A DNA stretch of 64,000 nt, taken from NCBI RefSeq assembly GCF_051020975.1, contig NC_135033.1:496001-560000 (forward strand), given 5' to 3'. A program made the translations under genes and the position numbers. The DNA is from Osmia lignaria lignaria (lineage: Eukaryota > Arthropoda > Insecta > Hymenoptera > Megachilidae). Positions 12,801-26,600 of the stretch are shown one piece after another (positions within the stretch are counted from its first letter, which is position 1; each line of letters starts with the position of its first letter). The notes beneath the pieces were generated by a model. It was not told where the DNA came from. It worked only from the letters and a program-made list of their open reading frames with translations, and made no database searches.

Positions 12801-13576
12801 GAATGTAGATATAGTACTAATGATATGGTTATTAAAGGTATATTGATCTGTGGGAATCCATCAGTATATTACATTATATCGAATGTAGGTATGGTACTAA
12901 TGATATGGTTATTATATGTACATATCTGTGGGAATGAATCAGTATGTTACGTTATATCGAATGTAGATATAGTACTAATGATATGGTTATTAAAGGTATA
13001 TTGATCTGTGGGAATGAATCAGTATATTACATTATATCGAATGTAGGTATAGTGCTAATGATATTGTTATTAAGGGTATATTGATCTGTGGGAATGAATC
13101 TGTATATGACATTATACTTAATGTAGATATAGTAATAATGATATTGTTATTAAATGTACATTACATATCTAATGTAGATATGGTACTAATGATATGGTTA
13201 TTAAATGTACATTGATCTGTGGGAATGAATCAGTATATTACATTATATCGAATGTACATATAGTACTACTGATATGGTTATTAAATGTACATTGTTCTGT
13301 GGGAATGAATCAGTATATTACATTATATCGAATGTAGGTATAGTGCTAATGATATTGTTATTAAAGGTATATTGATCTCTGGGTAATATTCAGGATATTA
13401 CATTATATCTAATGTAGAATTGGTAATAATGATATTGTTATTAATTGTACATTACATATGTAATGTAGATATACTACTATTGATATTGCTATTTAATGTA
13501 CATTGATCTGTGGGAATGAATTTGTATATGACATTATACCTAATGTAGATATAGTAATAATGATATTGTTATTAAA
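5519..13576. repeat. About 8-kb HOR, unit 1 (8,058 bp)
   Basis: The unit is counted from the start of one 449-bp array to the start of the next. Landmarks at 7660, 10620, 11577 and 12944 all recur 7,978 bp downstream. Internal order: the 449-bp array, a segment shared with 3-5 kb, a segment shared with 1-2 kb, then the 2,324-bp interval 10620-12943. It is 80 bp longer than unit 2 because its 449-bp array is intact. Confidence 0.88.
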
Positions 13577-14843
13577 TGTACATTACATATCTAATGTAGA
13601 TATGGTACTAATGATATGGTTATTAAATGTACATTGATCTGTGGGAATCCATCAGTATATTACATTATATCGAATGTAGGTATGGTACTAATGATATGGT
13701 TATTATATGTACATATCTGTGGGAATGAATCAGTATATTACGTTATATCGAATGTAGATACAGTGCTAATGATATTGTTATTAAAGGTGCATTGGTCTGT
13801 GGGAATGAATCAGTATATTACATTATATTGAATGTAGATATAGTGCTAATGATATTGTTATTAAAGGCACATTGATCCGTGGGAATGAATCAGTATATTA
13901 CATTATATCTAATGTAGATACAGTACTAATGATATGGTTATTAAAGGTATATTGATCTGTGGGAATGAATCTGTATATGACATTATACTTAATGTAGATA
14001 TAGTAATAATGATATTGTTATTAAATGTACATTACATATCTAATGTAGATATGGTACTAATGATATGGTTATTAAATGTACATTGATCTGTGGGAATCCA
14101 TCAGTATATTACATTATATCGAATGTAGGTATGGTACTAATGATATGGTTATTATATGTACATATCTGTGGGAATGAATCAGTATATTACGTTATATCGA
14201 ATGTAGATACAGTGCTAATGATATTGTTATTAAAGGTGCATTGGTCTGTGGGAATGAATCAGTATATTACATTATATTGAATGTAGATATAGTGCTAATG
14301 ATATTGTTATTAAAGGCACATTGATCCGTGGGAATGAATCAGTATATTACATTATATCTAATGTAGATACAGTACTAATGATATGGTTATTAAAGGTATA
14401 TTGATCTGTGGGAATGAATCTGTATATGACATTATACTTAATGTAGATATAGTAATAATGATATTGTTATTAAATGTACATTACATATCTAATGTAGATA
14501 TGGTACTAATGATATGGTTATTAAATGTACATTGATCTGTGGGAATCCATCAGTATATTACATTATATCGAATGTAGGTATGGTACTAATGATATGGTTA
14601 TTATATGTACATATCTGTGGGAATGAATCAGTATATTACGTTATATCGAATGTAGATATAGTGCTAATGATATTGTTATTAAAGGCACATTGATCCGTGG
14701 GAATGAATCAGTATATTACATTATATCTAATGTAGATACAGTACTAATGATATGGTTATTAAGGGTATATTGATCTGTGGGAATGAATCTGTATATGACA
14801 TTATACTTAATGTAGATATAGTAATAATGATATTGTTATTAAA
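13577..14843. repeat. 449-bp HOR array 2, third unit lacks one monomer
   Basis: Units start at 13577, 14026 and 14475. The third is 369 bp: the 78-bp monomer runs on as GTAGATATAGTGC straight into AAGGCACATTGATCCG, so the GGTGCATTGG monomer is gone. The TTAAGGG mark of a third unit is still present near 14760. Confidence 0.92.
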
Positions 14844-17800
14844 TGTACATTACATATCTAATGTAGATATGGTACTAATGATATGGTTATTAAATGTACA
14901 TTGATCTGTGGGAATGAATCAGTATATTACATTATATCGAATGTAGATATAGTGCTAATGATATTGTTATTAAAGGCACATTGATCTGTGGGAATGAATC
15001 AGTGTATTACATTATATCGAATGTAGATATAGTTCTAATGATATTGTTATTAAAGGCACATTGATCTGTGGGAAGGAATCTGTATACTACATTATATCGA
15101 ATGTAGATATAGTGCTAATGATATTGTTATTAAAGGTACATTGATCTGTGGGAATGAATCAGTATATTAGATTATATCGAATGTAGATATAGTACTACTG
15201 ATATGGGTATTAAATATATTGATCTGTGGGAATGAATCAGTATATTACATTATATCGAATGTAGATATAGTGCTAATGATATTGTTATGAAAGGTGCATT
15301 GATCTGTGGGAATCCATCAGTATATTACATTATATCGGATGTAGGTATGGTACTAATGATACGGTTATTATGTGTACATATCTGTGGGAATGAATCAGTA
15401 TATTACGTTATATCGAATGTAGATATAGTGCTAATGATATTGCTATTAAAGGTGCATTGATCTGTGGGAATGAATCTGTATATTACATTATATCGAATGT
15501 AGATATAGTACTAATGATATGGTTATTAAAGGTATATTGATCTGTGGGAATCCATCAGTATATTACATTATATCGAATGTAGGTATGGTACTAATGATAT
15601 GGTTATTATATGTACATATCTGTGGGAATGAATCAGTATGTTACGTTATATCGAATGTAGATATAGTACTAATGATATGGTTATTAAAGGTATATTGATC
15701 TGTGGGAATGAATCAGTATATTACATTATATCGAATGTAGATATAGTACTACTGATATGGTTATTAAATATATTGATCTGTGGGAATGAATCAGTATATT
15801 ACATTATATCGAATGTAGATTTAGTACTAATGATATTGTTATTAAATGTACACTGATCTTTGGGGATCAATCAGTATATTACATTATATCTAATGTAGAT
15901 ATGGTGATAATAATATTGTTATTAATTGTACATTACGTATGTAATGTAGATATACTTCTAATGATGTTGTTATTAAATGTACATTGATCAGTGGGAATGA
16001 ATCTGTATATGAAATTATATCTAATGTAGATATAGTAATAATGATATTGTTATTAAATGTACATTGATCTGTGGAAATGAATCAGTATATTACATTATAT
16101 CGAATGTAGATATAGTACTAATGATATGGTTATTAAATGTACATTGATCTATGGGAATGAATCAGTATATTACAATATATCTAATGTAGATATGCTAATT
16201 ATGATAATGTTATCAAATGTACATTGATCTGTGGGGATCTATCAGTATATTACATTATATCTAATGTAGATGTGGTGATAATAATATTGTTATTAATTGT
16301 ACATTACGTATGTAATGTAGATATACTACTAATGATGTTGTTATTAAATGTACATTCATCAGTGGGAATGAATCTGTATATGAAATTATATCTAATGTAG
16401 ATATAGTAATAATGATATTGTTATTAAAGGCACATTGATCTGTGGGAATGAATCAGTATATTACATTATATCGAATGTAGATATAGTACTAATGATATTG
16501 TCATTAAATGTACATTGATCTTTGGGGATCAACCAGTATATTACAATATATCTAATGTAGATATAGTAATAATGATATTGTTATTAAATGTACATTGATC
16601 TGTGGGAATGAATCAGTATATTACATTATATCGAATGTAGATATAGTACTAATGATATGGTTATTAAATGTACATTGATCTGTGGGAATGAATCAGTATA
16701 TTACATTATATCGAATGTACATATAGTACTACTGATATGGTTATTAAATGTACATTGTTCTGTGGGAGTGAATCAGTATATTACATTATATCGAATGTAG
16801 GTATAGTGCTAATGATATTGTTATTAAGGGTATATTGATCTGTGGGAATGAATCTGTATATGACATTATACTTAATGTAGATATAGTAATAATGATATTG
16901 TTATTAAATGTACATTACATATCTAATGTAGATATGGTACTAATGATATGGTTATTAAATGTACATTGATCTGTGGGAATGAATCAGTATATTACATTAT
17001 ATCGAATGTACATATAGTACTACTGATATGGTTATTAAATGTACATTGTTCTGTGGGAATGAATCAGTATATTACATTATATCGAATGTAGGTATAGTGC
17101 TAATGATATTGTTATTAAAGGTATATTGATCTCTGGGTAATATTCAGGATATTACATTATATCTAATGTAGAATTGGTAATAATGATATTGTTATTAATT
17201 GTACATTACATATGTAATGTAGATATACTACTATTGATATTGCTATTTAATGTACATTGATCTGTGGGAATGAATTTGTATATGACATTATACCTAATGT
17301 AGATATAGTAATAATGATATTGTTATTAAATGTACATTACATATCTAATGTAGATATGGTACTAATGATATGGTTATTAAATGTACATTGATCTGTGGGA
17401 ATGAATCAGTATATTACATTATATCGAATGTACATATAGTACTACTGATATGGTTATTAAATATATTGATCTGTGGGAATGAATCAGTATATTACATTAT
17501 ATCGAATGTAGATTTAGTACTAATGATATTGTTATTAAATGTACATTGATCTTTGGGGATCAATCAGTATATTACATTATATCTAACGTAGATGTGGTGA
17601 TAATAATATTGTTATTAATTGTACATTACGTATGTAATGTAGATATACTACTAATGATGCTGTTATTAAATGTACATTGATCAGTGGGAATGAATCTGTA
17701 TATGAAATTATATCGAATGTAGATATAGTAATAATGATATTGTTATTAAAGGCACATTGATCTGTGGGAATGAATCAGTATATTACATTATATCGAATGT

Positions 17801-20800
17801 AGATATAGTACTAATGATATTGTTATTAAATGTACATTGATCTTTGGGGATCAATCAGTATATTACATTATATCTAATGTAGATGTGGTGATAATAATAT
17901 TGTTATTAATTGTACATTACGTATGTAATGTAGATATACTACTAATGATGTTGTTATTAAATGTACATTGATCTGTGGGAATGTTTCAGTATATTACATT
18001 ATATCGAATGTACATATAGTACTACTGATATGGTTATTAAATATATTGATCTGTGGGAATGAATCAGTATATTACATTATATCGAATGTAGATATAGTGC
18101 TAATGATATTGTTATTAAAGGCACATTGATCTGTGGGAATGAATCAGTATATTACAGTATATCGAATGTAGATAAGGTACTAATGATATGGTTATTAAAG
18201 GTATATTGATCTGTGGGAATGAATCAGTATATTACATTGTATCTAATGTAGATATGGTAATAACGATATTGTTATTAATTGTACATTACGTATGTAACGT
18301 AGATATACTACTAATGATATTGTTGTTTAATGTACATTGATCAGTGGGAATGAATCTGTATATGAAATTATATCTAATGTAGATATAGTAATAATGATAT
18401 TGTTATTATATGTACATTGATCTGTGGGAATGAATCAGAATATTACATTATTTCGAATGTAGATGTAGTGCTAATGATATTGTTATGAAAGGTGCATTGA
18501 TCTGTCGCAATCCATCAGTATATTACATTATATCGAATGTAGGTATGGTACTAATGATATGGTTATTATATGTACATATCTGTGGGAATGAATCAGTATG
18601 TTACGTTATATCGAATGTAGATATAGTACTAATGATATGGTTATTAAAGGTATATTGATCTGTGGGAATGAATCAGTATATTACATTATATCGAATGTAG
18701 ATATAGTACTACTGATATGGTTATTAAATATATTGATCTGTGGGAATGAATCAGTATATTACATTATATCGAATGTAGATTTAGTACTAATGATATTGTT
18801 ATTAAATGTACACTGATCTTTGGGGATCAATCAGTATATTACATTATATCTAATGTAGATATGGTGATAATAATATTGTTATTAATTGTACATTACGTAT
18901 GTAATGTAGATATACTTCTAATGATGTTGTTATTAAATGTACATTGATCAGTGGGAATGAATCTGTATATGAAATTATATCTAATGTAGATATAGTAATA
19001 ATGATATTGTTATTAAATGTACATTGATCTGTGGAAATGAATCAGTATATTACATTATATCGAATGTAGATATAGTACTAATGATATGGTTATTAAATGT
19101 ACATTGATCTATGGGAATGAATCAGTATATTACAATATATCTAATGTAGATATGCTAATTATGAAAATGTTATCAAATGTACATTGATCTGTGGGGATCT
19201 ATCAGTATATTACATTATGTCGAATGTAGATATGGTACTAACGATATGGTTATTAAATGTACATTGATCTGTGGGAATGAATCAGTATATTACATTATAT
19301 CTAATGCAGATATGCTAATAATGATATTGTTGTTAAATGTACATTGATCTGTGGGGATCAATCAGTATATTACATTATATCTAATGTAGATATGGCAATA
19401 ATGATATTGTTATTAATTGTGCATTATATATGTAATGTAGATATACTACTAATGATGTTGTTATTAAATGTACATTGATCAGTGGGAATGAATCAGTATA
19501 TTACATTATATCGAGTGTAGATATAGTGCTAATGATATTGTTATTAAAGGTGCATTGGTCTGTGGGAATCCATCAGTATATTACATTATATCGAATATAG
19601 GTATGGTACTAATGATATGGTTATTATATGTACATATCTGCGGGAATGAATCAGTATATTACGTTATATCTAATGTACATATGTTAATAATGATATTGTT
19701 ATTAATTGTACATTATATATGTAATGTAGATATACTACTAATGATATTGCTATTAAATGTACATTGATCTGTGGGAATGGATCAGTATATTACATTATAT
19801 CGAATGTAGATATTGGCTGATGATATTGTTATTAATGGTACATTGATCTCTGGGTAATAATCAGGATATTACATTATACCTAATGTAGAATTGGTAATAA
19901 TGATATTGTTATTAAATGTACATTACATATGTAATGTAGATATACTACTAATGATATTGCTATTTAGTGTACATTGATCTGTGGGAATGAATCTGTATAT
20001 GACATTATACCTAATGTAGATATAGTAATAATGATATTGTTATTAAATGTACATTGATCTGTGGGAATGAATCAGTATATTACATTATATCGAACGTAGA
20101 TATAGTGCTAATGATATTGTTATTAAATGTACATTACATATCTAATGTAGATATGGTACTAATGATATGGTTATTAAATGTACATTGATCTGTGGGAATG
20201 AATCAGTATATTACATTATATCGAATGTAGATATAGTGCTAATGATATTGTTATTAAAGGCACATTGATCTGTGGGAATGAATCAGTGTATTACATTATA
20301 TCGAATGTAGATATAGTTCTAATGATATTGTTATTAAAGGCACATTGATCTGTGGGAAGGAATCTGTATACTACATTATATCGAATGTAGATATAGTGCT
20401 AATGATATTGTTATTAAAGGTACATTGATCTGTGGGAATGAATCAGTATATTAGATTATATCGAATGTAGATATAGTACTACTGATATGGGTATTAAATA
20501 TATTGATCTGTGGGAATGAATCAGTATATTACATTATATCGAATGTAGATATAGTGCTAATGATATTGTTATGAAAGGTGCATTGATCTGTGGGAATCCA
20601 TCAGTATATTACATTATATCGGATGTAGGTATGGTACTAATGATACGGTTATTATGTGTACATATCTGTGGGAATGAATCAGTATATTACGTTATATCGA
20701 ATGTAGATATAGTGCTAATGATATTGCTATTAAAGGTGCATTGATCTGTGGGAATGAATCTGTATATTACATTATATCGAATGTAGATATAGTACTAATG

Positions 20801-21554
20801 ATATGGTTATTAAAGGTATATTGATCTGTGGGAATCCATCAGTATATTACATTATATCGAATGTAGGTATGGTACTAATGATATGGTTATTATATGTACA
20901 TATCTGTGGGAATGAATCAGTATGTTACGTTATATCGAATGTAGATATAGTACTAATGATATGGTTATTAAAGGTATATTGATCTGTGGGAATGAATCAG
21001 TATATTACATTATATCGAATGTAGGTATAGTGCTAATGATATTGTTATTAAGGGTATATTGATCTGTGGGAATGAATCTGTATATGACATTATACTTAAT
21101 GTAGATATAGTAATAATGATATTGTTATTAAATGTACATTACATATCTAATGTAGATATGGTACTAATGATATGGTTATTAAATGTACATTGATCTGTGG
21201 GAATGAATCAGTATATTACATTATATCGAATGTACATATAGTACTACTGATATGGTTATTAAATGTACATTGTTCTGTGGGAATGAATCAGTATATTACA
21301 TTATATCGAATGTAGGTATAGTGCTAATGATATTGTTATTAAAGGTATATTGATCTCTGGGTAATATTCAGGATATTACATTATATCTAATGTAGAATTG
21401 GTAATAATGATATTGTTATTAATTGTACATTACATATGTAATGTAGATATACTACTATTGATATTGCTATTTAATGTACATTGATCTGTGGGAATGAATT
21501 TGTATATGACATTATACCTAATGTAGATATAGTAATAATGATATTGTTATTAAA
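13577..21554. repeat. About 8-kb HOR, unit 2 (7,978 bp)
   Basis: Same order as unit 1, with landmarks at 15638, 18598, 19555 and 20922. By eye it differs from unit 1 by very few substitutions, for example T to A at 19165 (ATGAAAATG for ATGATAATG), plus an 80-bp loss in its 449-bp array. The near-identity over 8 kb implies recent duplication or strong homogenisation. Confidence 0.88.
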
Positions 21555-22901
21555 TGTACATTACATATCTAATGTAGATATGGTACTAATGATATGGTTA
21601 TTAAATGTACATTGATCTGTGGGAATCCATCAGTATATTACATTATATCGAATGTAGGTATGGTACTAATGATATGGTTATTATATGTACATATCTGTGG
21701 GAATGAATCAGTATATTACGTTATATCGAATGTAGATACAGTGCTAATGATATTGTTATTAAAGGTGCATTGGTCTGTGGGAATGAATCAGTATATTACA
21801 TTATATTGAATGTAGATATAGTGCTAATGATATTGTTATTAAAGGCACATTGATCCGTGGGAATGAATCAGTATATTACATTATATCTAATGTAGATACA
21901 GTACTAATGATATGGTTATTAAAGGTATATTGATCTGTGGGAATGAATCTGTATATGACATTATACTTAATGTAGATATAGTAATAATGATATTGTTATT
22001 AAATGTACATTACATATCTAATGTAGATATGGTACTAATGATATGGTTATTAAATGTACATTGATCTGTGGGAATCCATCAGTATATTACATTATATCGA
22101 ATGTAGGTATGGTACTAATGATATGGTTATTATATGTACATATCTGTGGGAATGAATCAGTATATTACGTTATATCGAATGTAGATACAGTGCTAATGAT
22201 ATTGTTATTAAAGGTGCATTGGTCTGTGGGAATGAATCAGTATATTACATTATATTGAATGTAGATATAGTGCTAATGATATTGTTATTAAAGGGACATT
22301 GATCCGTGGGAATGAATCAGTATATTACATTATATCTAATGTAGATACAGTACTAATGATATGGTTATTAAAGGTATATTGATCTGTGGGAATGAATCTG
22401 TATATGACATTATACTTAATGTAGATATAGTAATAATGATATTGTTATTAAATGTACATTACATATCTAATGTAGATATGGTACTAATGATATGGTTATT
22501 AAATGTACATTGATCTGTGGGAATCCATCAGTATATTACATTATATCGAATGTAGGTATGGTACTAATGATATGGTTATTATATGTACATATCTGTGGGA
22601 ATGAATCAGTATATTACGTTATATCGAATGTAGATACAGTGCTAATGATATTGTTATTAAAGGTGCATTGGTCTGTGGGAATGAATCAGTATATTACATT
22701 ATATTGAATGTAGATATAGTGCTAATGATATTGTTATTAAAGGCACATTGATCCGTGGGAATGAATCAGTATATTACATTATATCTAATGTAGATACAGT
22801 ACTAATGATATGGTTATTAAGGGTATATTGATCTGTGGGAATGAATCTGTATATGACATTATACTTAATGTAGATATAGTAATAATGATATTGTTATTAA
22901 A
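21555..22901. repeat. 449-bp HOR array 3, three units
   Basis: Units start at 21555, 22004 and 22453, with the same six-monomer order and the TTAAGGG mark in the third. Unit 2 carries AAGGGACATTGATCCG (22295). Confidence 0.93.
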
Positions 22902-22997
22902 TGTACATTACATATCTAATGTAGATATGGTACTAATGATATGGTTATTAAATGTACATTGATCTGTGGGAATGAATCAGTATATTACATTATATCG
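21555..22997. repeat. About 8-kb HOR, partial unit 3
   Basis: A third copy of the unit begins with an intact 449-bp array and stops after about 1.4 kb. Past about 22998 the text reads GTACATATAGTACTACTG where units 1 and 2 read GTAGATATAGTGCTAATG. A private substitution lies at 22295 (AAGGGACATT for AAGGCACATT). Confidence 0.82.
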
Positions 22998-23600
22998 AAT
23001 GTACATATAGTACTACTGATATGGTTATTAAATATATTGATCTGTGGGAATGAATCAGTATATTACATTATATCGAATGTAGATTTAGTACTAATGATAT
23101 TGTTATTAAATGTACATTGATCTTTGGGGATCAATCAGTATATTACATTATATCTAATGTAGATGTGGTGATAATAATATTGTTATTAATTGTACATTAC
23201 GTATGTAATGTAGATATACTACTAATGATGCTGTTATTAAATGTACATTGATCAGTGGGAATGAATCTGTATATGAAATTATATCGAATGTAGATATAGT
23301 AATAATGATATTGTTATTAAAGGCACATTGATCTGTGGGAATGAATCAGTATATTACATTATATCGAATGTAGATATAGTACTAATGATATTGTTATTAA
23401 ATGTACATTGATCTTTGGGGATCAATCAGTATATTACATTATATCTAATGTAGATGTGGTGATAATAATATTGTTATTAATTGTACATTACATATGTAAT
23501 GTAGATATACTACTATTGATATTGCTATTTAATGTACATTGATCTGTGGGAATGAATTTGTATATGACATTATACCTAATGTAGATATAGTAATAATGAT
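22998..23600. repeat. Chimeric bridge between two HOR families
   Basis: About 22998-23490 follows 17410-17900 (CATATAG, GATTTAG, GATGTGG monomers). About 23491-23600 follows 21430-21540 (short palindromic monomer, then TGGGAATGAATTTG). Downstream from about 23640 it follows the TGTTATTAAAGGCAC series seen at 14900 and 20180. Each switch happens inside near-identical monomer sequence, as expected for homologous exchange between misaligned copies. Confidence 0.75.
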
Positions 23601-26600
23601 ATTGTTATTAAATGTACATTACATATCTAATGTAGATATGGTACTAATGATATGGTTATTAAATGTACATTGATCTGTGGGAATGAATCAGTATATTACA
23701 TTATATCGAATGTAGATATAGTGCTAATGATATTGTTATTAAAGGCACATTGATCTGTGGGAATGAATCAGTGTATTACATTATATCGAATGTAGATATA
23801 GTTCTAATGATATTGTTATTAAAGGCACATTGATCTGTGGGAAGGAATCTGTATACTACATTATATCGAATGTAGATATAGTGCTAATGATATTGTTATT
23901 AAAGGTACATTGATCTGTGGGAATGAATCAGTATATTAGATTATATCGAATGTAGATATAGTACTACTGATATGGGTATTAAATATATTGATCTGTGGGA
24001 ATGAATCAGTATATTACATTATATCGAATGTAGATATAGTGCTAATGATATTGTTATGAAAGGTGCATTGATCTGTGGGAATCCATCAGTATATTACATT
24101 ATATCGGATGTAGGTATGGTACTAATGATACGGTTATTATGTGTACATATCTGTGGGAATGAATCAGTATATTACGTTATATCGAATGTAGATATAGTGC
24201 TAATGATATTGCTATTAAAGGTGCATTGATCTGTGGGAATGAATCTGTATATTACATTATATCGAATGTAGATATAGTACTAATGATATGGTTATTAAAG
24301 GTATATTGATCTGTGGGAATCCATCAGTATATTACATTATATCGAATGTAGGTATGGTACTAATGATATGGTTATTATATGTACATATCTGTGGGAATGA
24401 ATCAGTATGTTACGTTATATCGAATGTAGATATAGTACTAATGATATGGTTATTAAAGGTATATTGATCTGTGGGAATGAATCAGTATATTACATTATAT
24501 CGAATGTAGGTATAGTGCTAATGATTTTGTTATTAAGGGTATATTGATCTGTGGGAATGAATCTGTATATGACATTATACTTAATGTAGATATAGTAATA
24601 ATGATATTGTTATTAAATGTACATTACATATCTAATGTAGATATGGTACTAATGATATGGTTATTAAATGTACATTGATCTGTGGGAATGAATCAGTATA
24701 TTACATTATATCGAATGTACATATAGTACTACTGATATGGTTATTAAATGTACATTGTTCTGTGGGAATGAATCAGTATATTACATTATATCGAATGTAG
24801 GTATAGTGCTAATGATATTGTTATTAAAGGTATATTGATCTCTGGGTAATATTCAGGATATTACATTATATCTAATGTAGAATTGGTAATAATGATATTG
24901 TTATTAATTGTACATTACATATGTAATGTAGATATACTACTATTGATATTGCTATTTAATGTACATTGATCTGTGGGAATGAATTTGTATATGACATTAT
25001 ACCTAATGTAGATATAGTAATAATGATATTGTTATTAAATGTACATTACATATCTAATGTAGATATGGTACTAATGATATGGTTATTAAATGTACATTGA
25101 TCTGTGGGAATCCATCAGTATATTACATTATATCGAATGTAGGTATGGTACTAATGATATGGTTATTATATGTACATATCTGTGGGAATGAATCAGTATA
25201 TTACGTTATATCGAATGTAGATACAGTGCTAATGATATTGTTATTAAAGGTGCATTGGTCTGTGGGAATGAATCAGTATATTACATTATATTGAATGTAG
25301 ATATAGTGCTAATGATATTGTTATTAAAGGCACATTGATCCGTGGGAATGAATCAGTATATTACATTATATCTAATGTAGATACAGTACTAATGATATGG
25401 TTATTAAAGGTATATTGATCTGTGGGAATGAATCTGTATATGACATTATACTTAATGTAGATATAGTAATAATGATATTGTTATTAAATGTACATTACAT
25501 ATCTAATGTAGATATGGTACTAATGATATGGTTATTAAATGTACATTGATCTGTGGGAATCCATCAGTATATTACATTATATCGAATGTAGGTATGGTAC
25601 TAATGATATGGTTATTATATGTACATATCTGTGGGAATGAATCAGTATATTACGTTATATCGAATGTAGATACAGTGCTAATGATATTGTTATTAAAGGT
25701 GCATTGGTCTGTGGGAATGAATCAGTATATTACATTATATTGAATGTAGATATAGTGCTAATGATATTGTTATTAAAGGCACATTGATCCGTGGGAATGA
25801 ATCAGTATATTACATTATATCTAATGTAGATACAGTACTAATGATATGGTTATTAAAGGTATATTGATCTGTGGGAATGAATCTGTATATGACATTATAC
25901 TTAATGTAGATATAGTAATAATGATATTGTGATTAAATGTACATTACATATCTAATGTAGATATGGTACTAATGATATGGTTATTAAATGTACATTGATC
26001 TGTGGGAATCCATCAGTATATTACATTATATCGAATGTAGGTATGGTACTAATGATATGGTTATTATATGTACATATCTGTGGGAATGAATCAGTATATT
26101 ACGTTATATCGAATGTAGATACAGTGCTAATGATATTGTTATTAAAGGTGCATTGGTCTGTGGGAATGAATCAGTATATTACATTATATTGAATGTAGAT
26201 ATAGTGCTAATGATATTGTTATTAAAGGCACATTGATCCGTGGGAATGAATCAGTATATTACATTATATCTAATGTAGATACAGTACTAATGATATGGTT
26301 ATTAAGGGTATATTGATCTGTGGGAATGAATCTGTATATGACATTATACTTAATGTAGATATAGTAATAATGATATTGTTATTAAATGTACATTACATAT
26401 CTAATGTAGATATGGTACTAATGATATGGTTATTAAATGTACATTGATCTGTGGGAATGAATCAGTATATTACATTATATCGAATGTACATATAGTACTA
26501 CTGATATGGTTATTAAATATATTGATCTGTGGGAATGAATCAGTATATTACATTATATCGAATGTAGATTTAGTACTAATGATATTGTTATTAAATGTAC

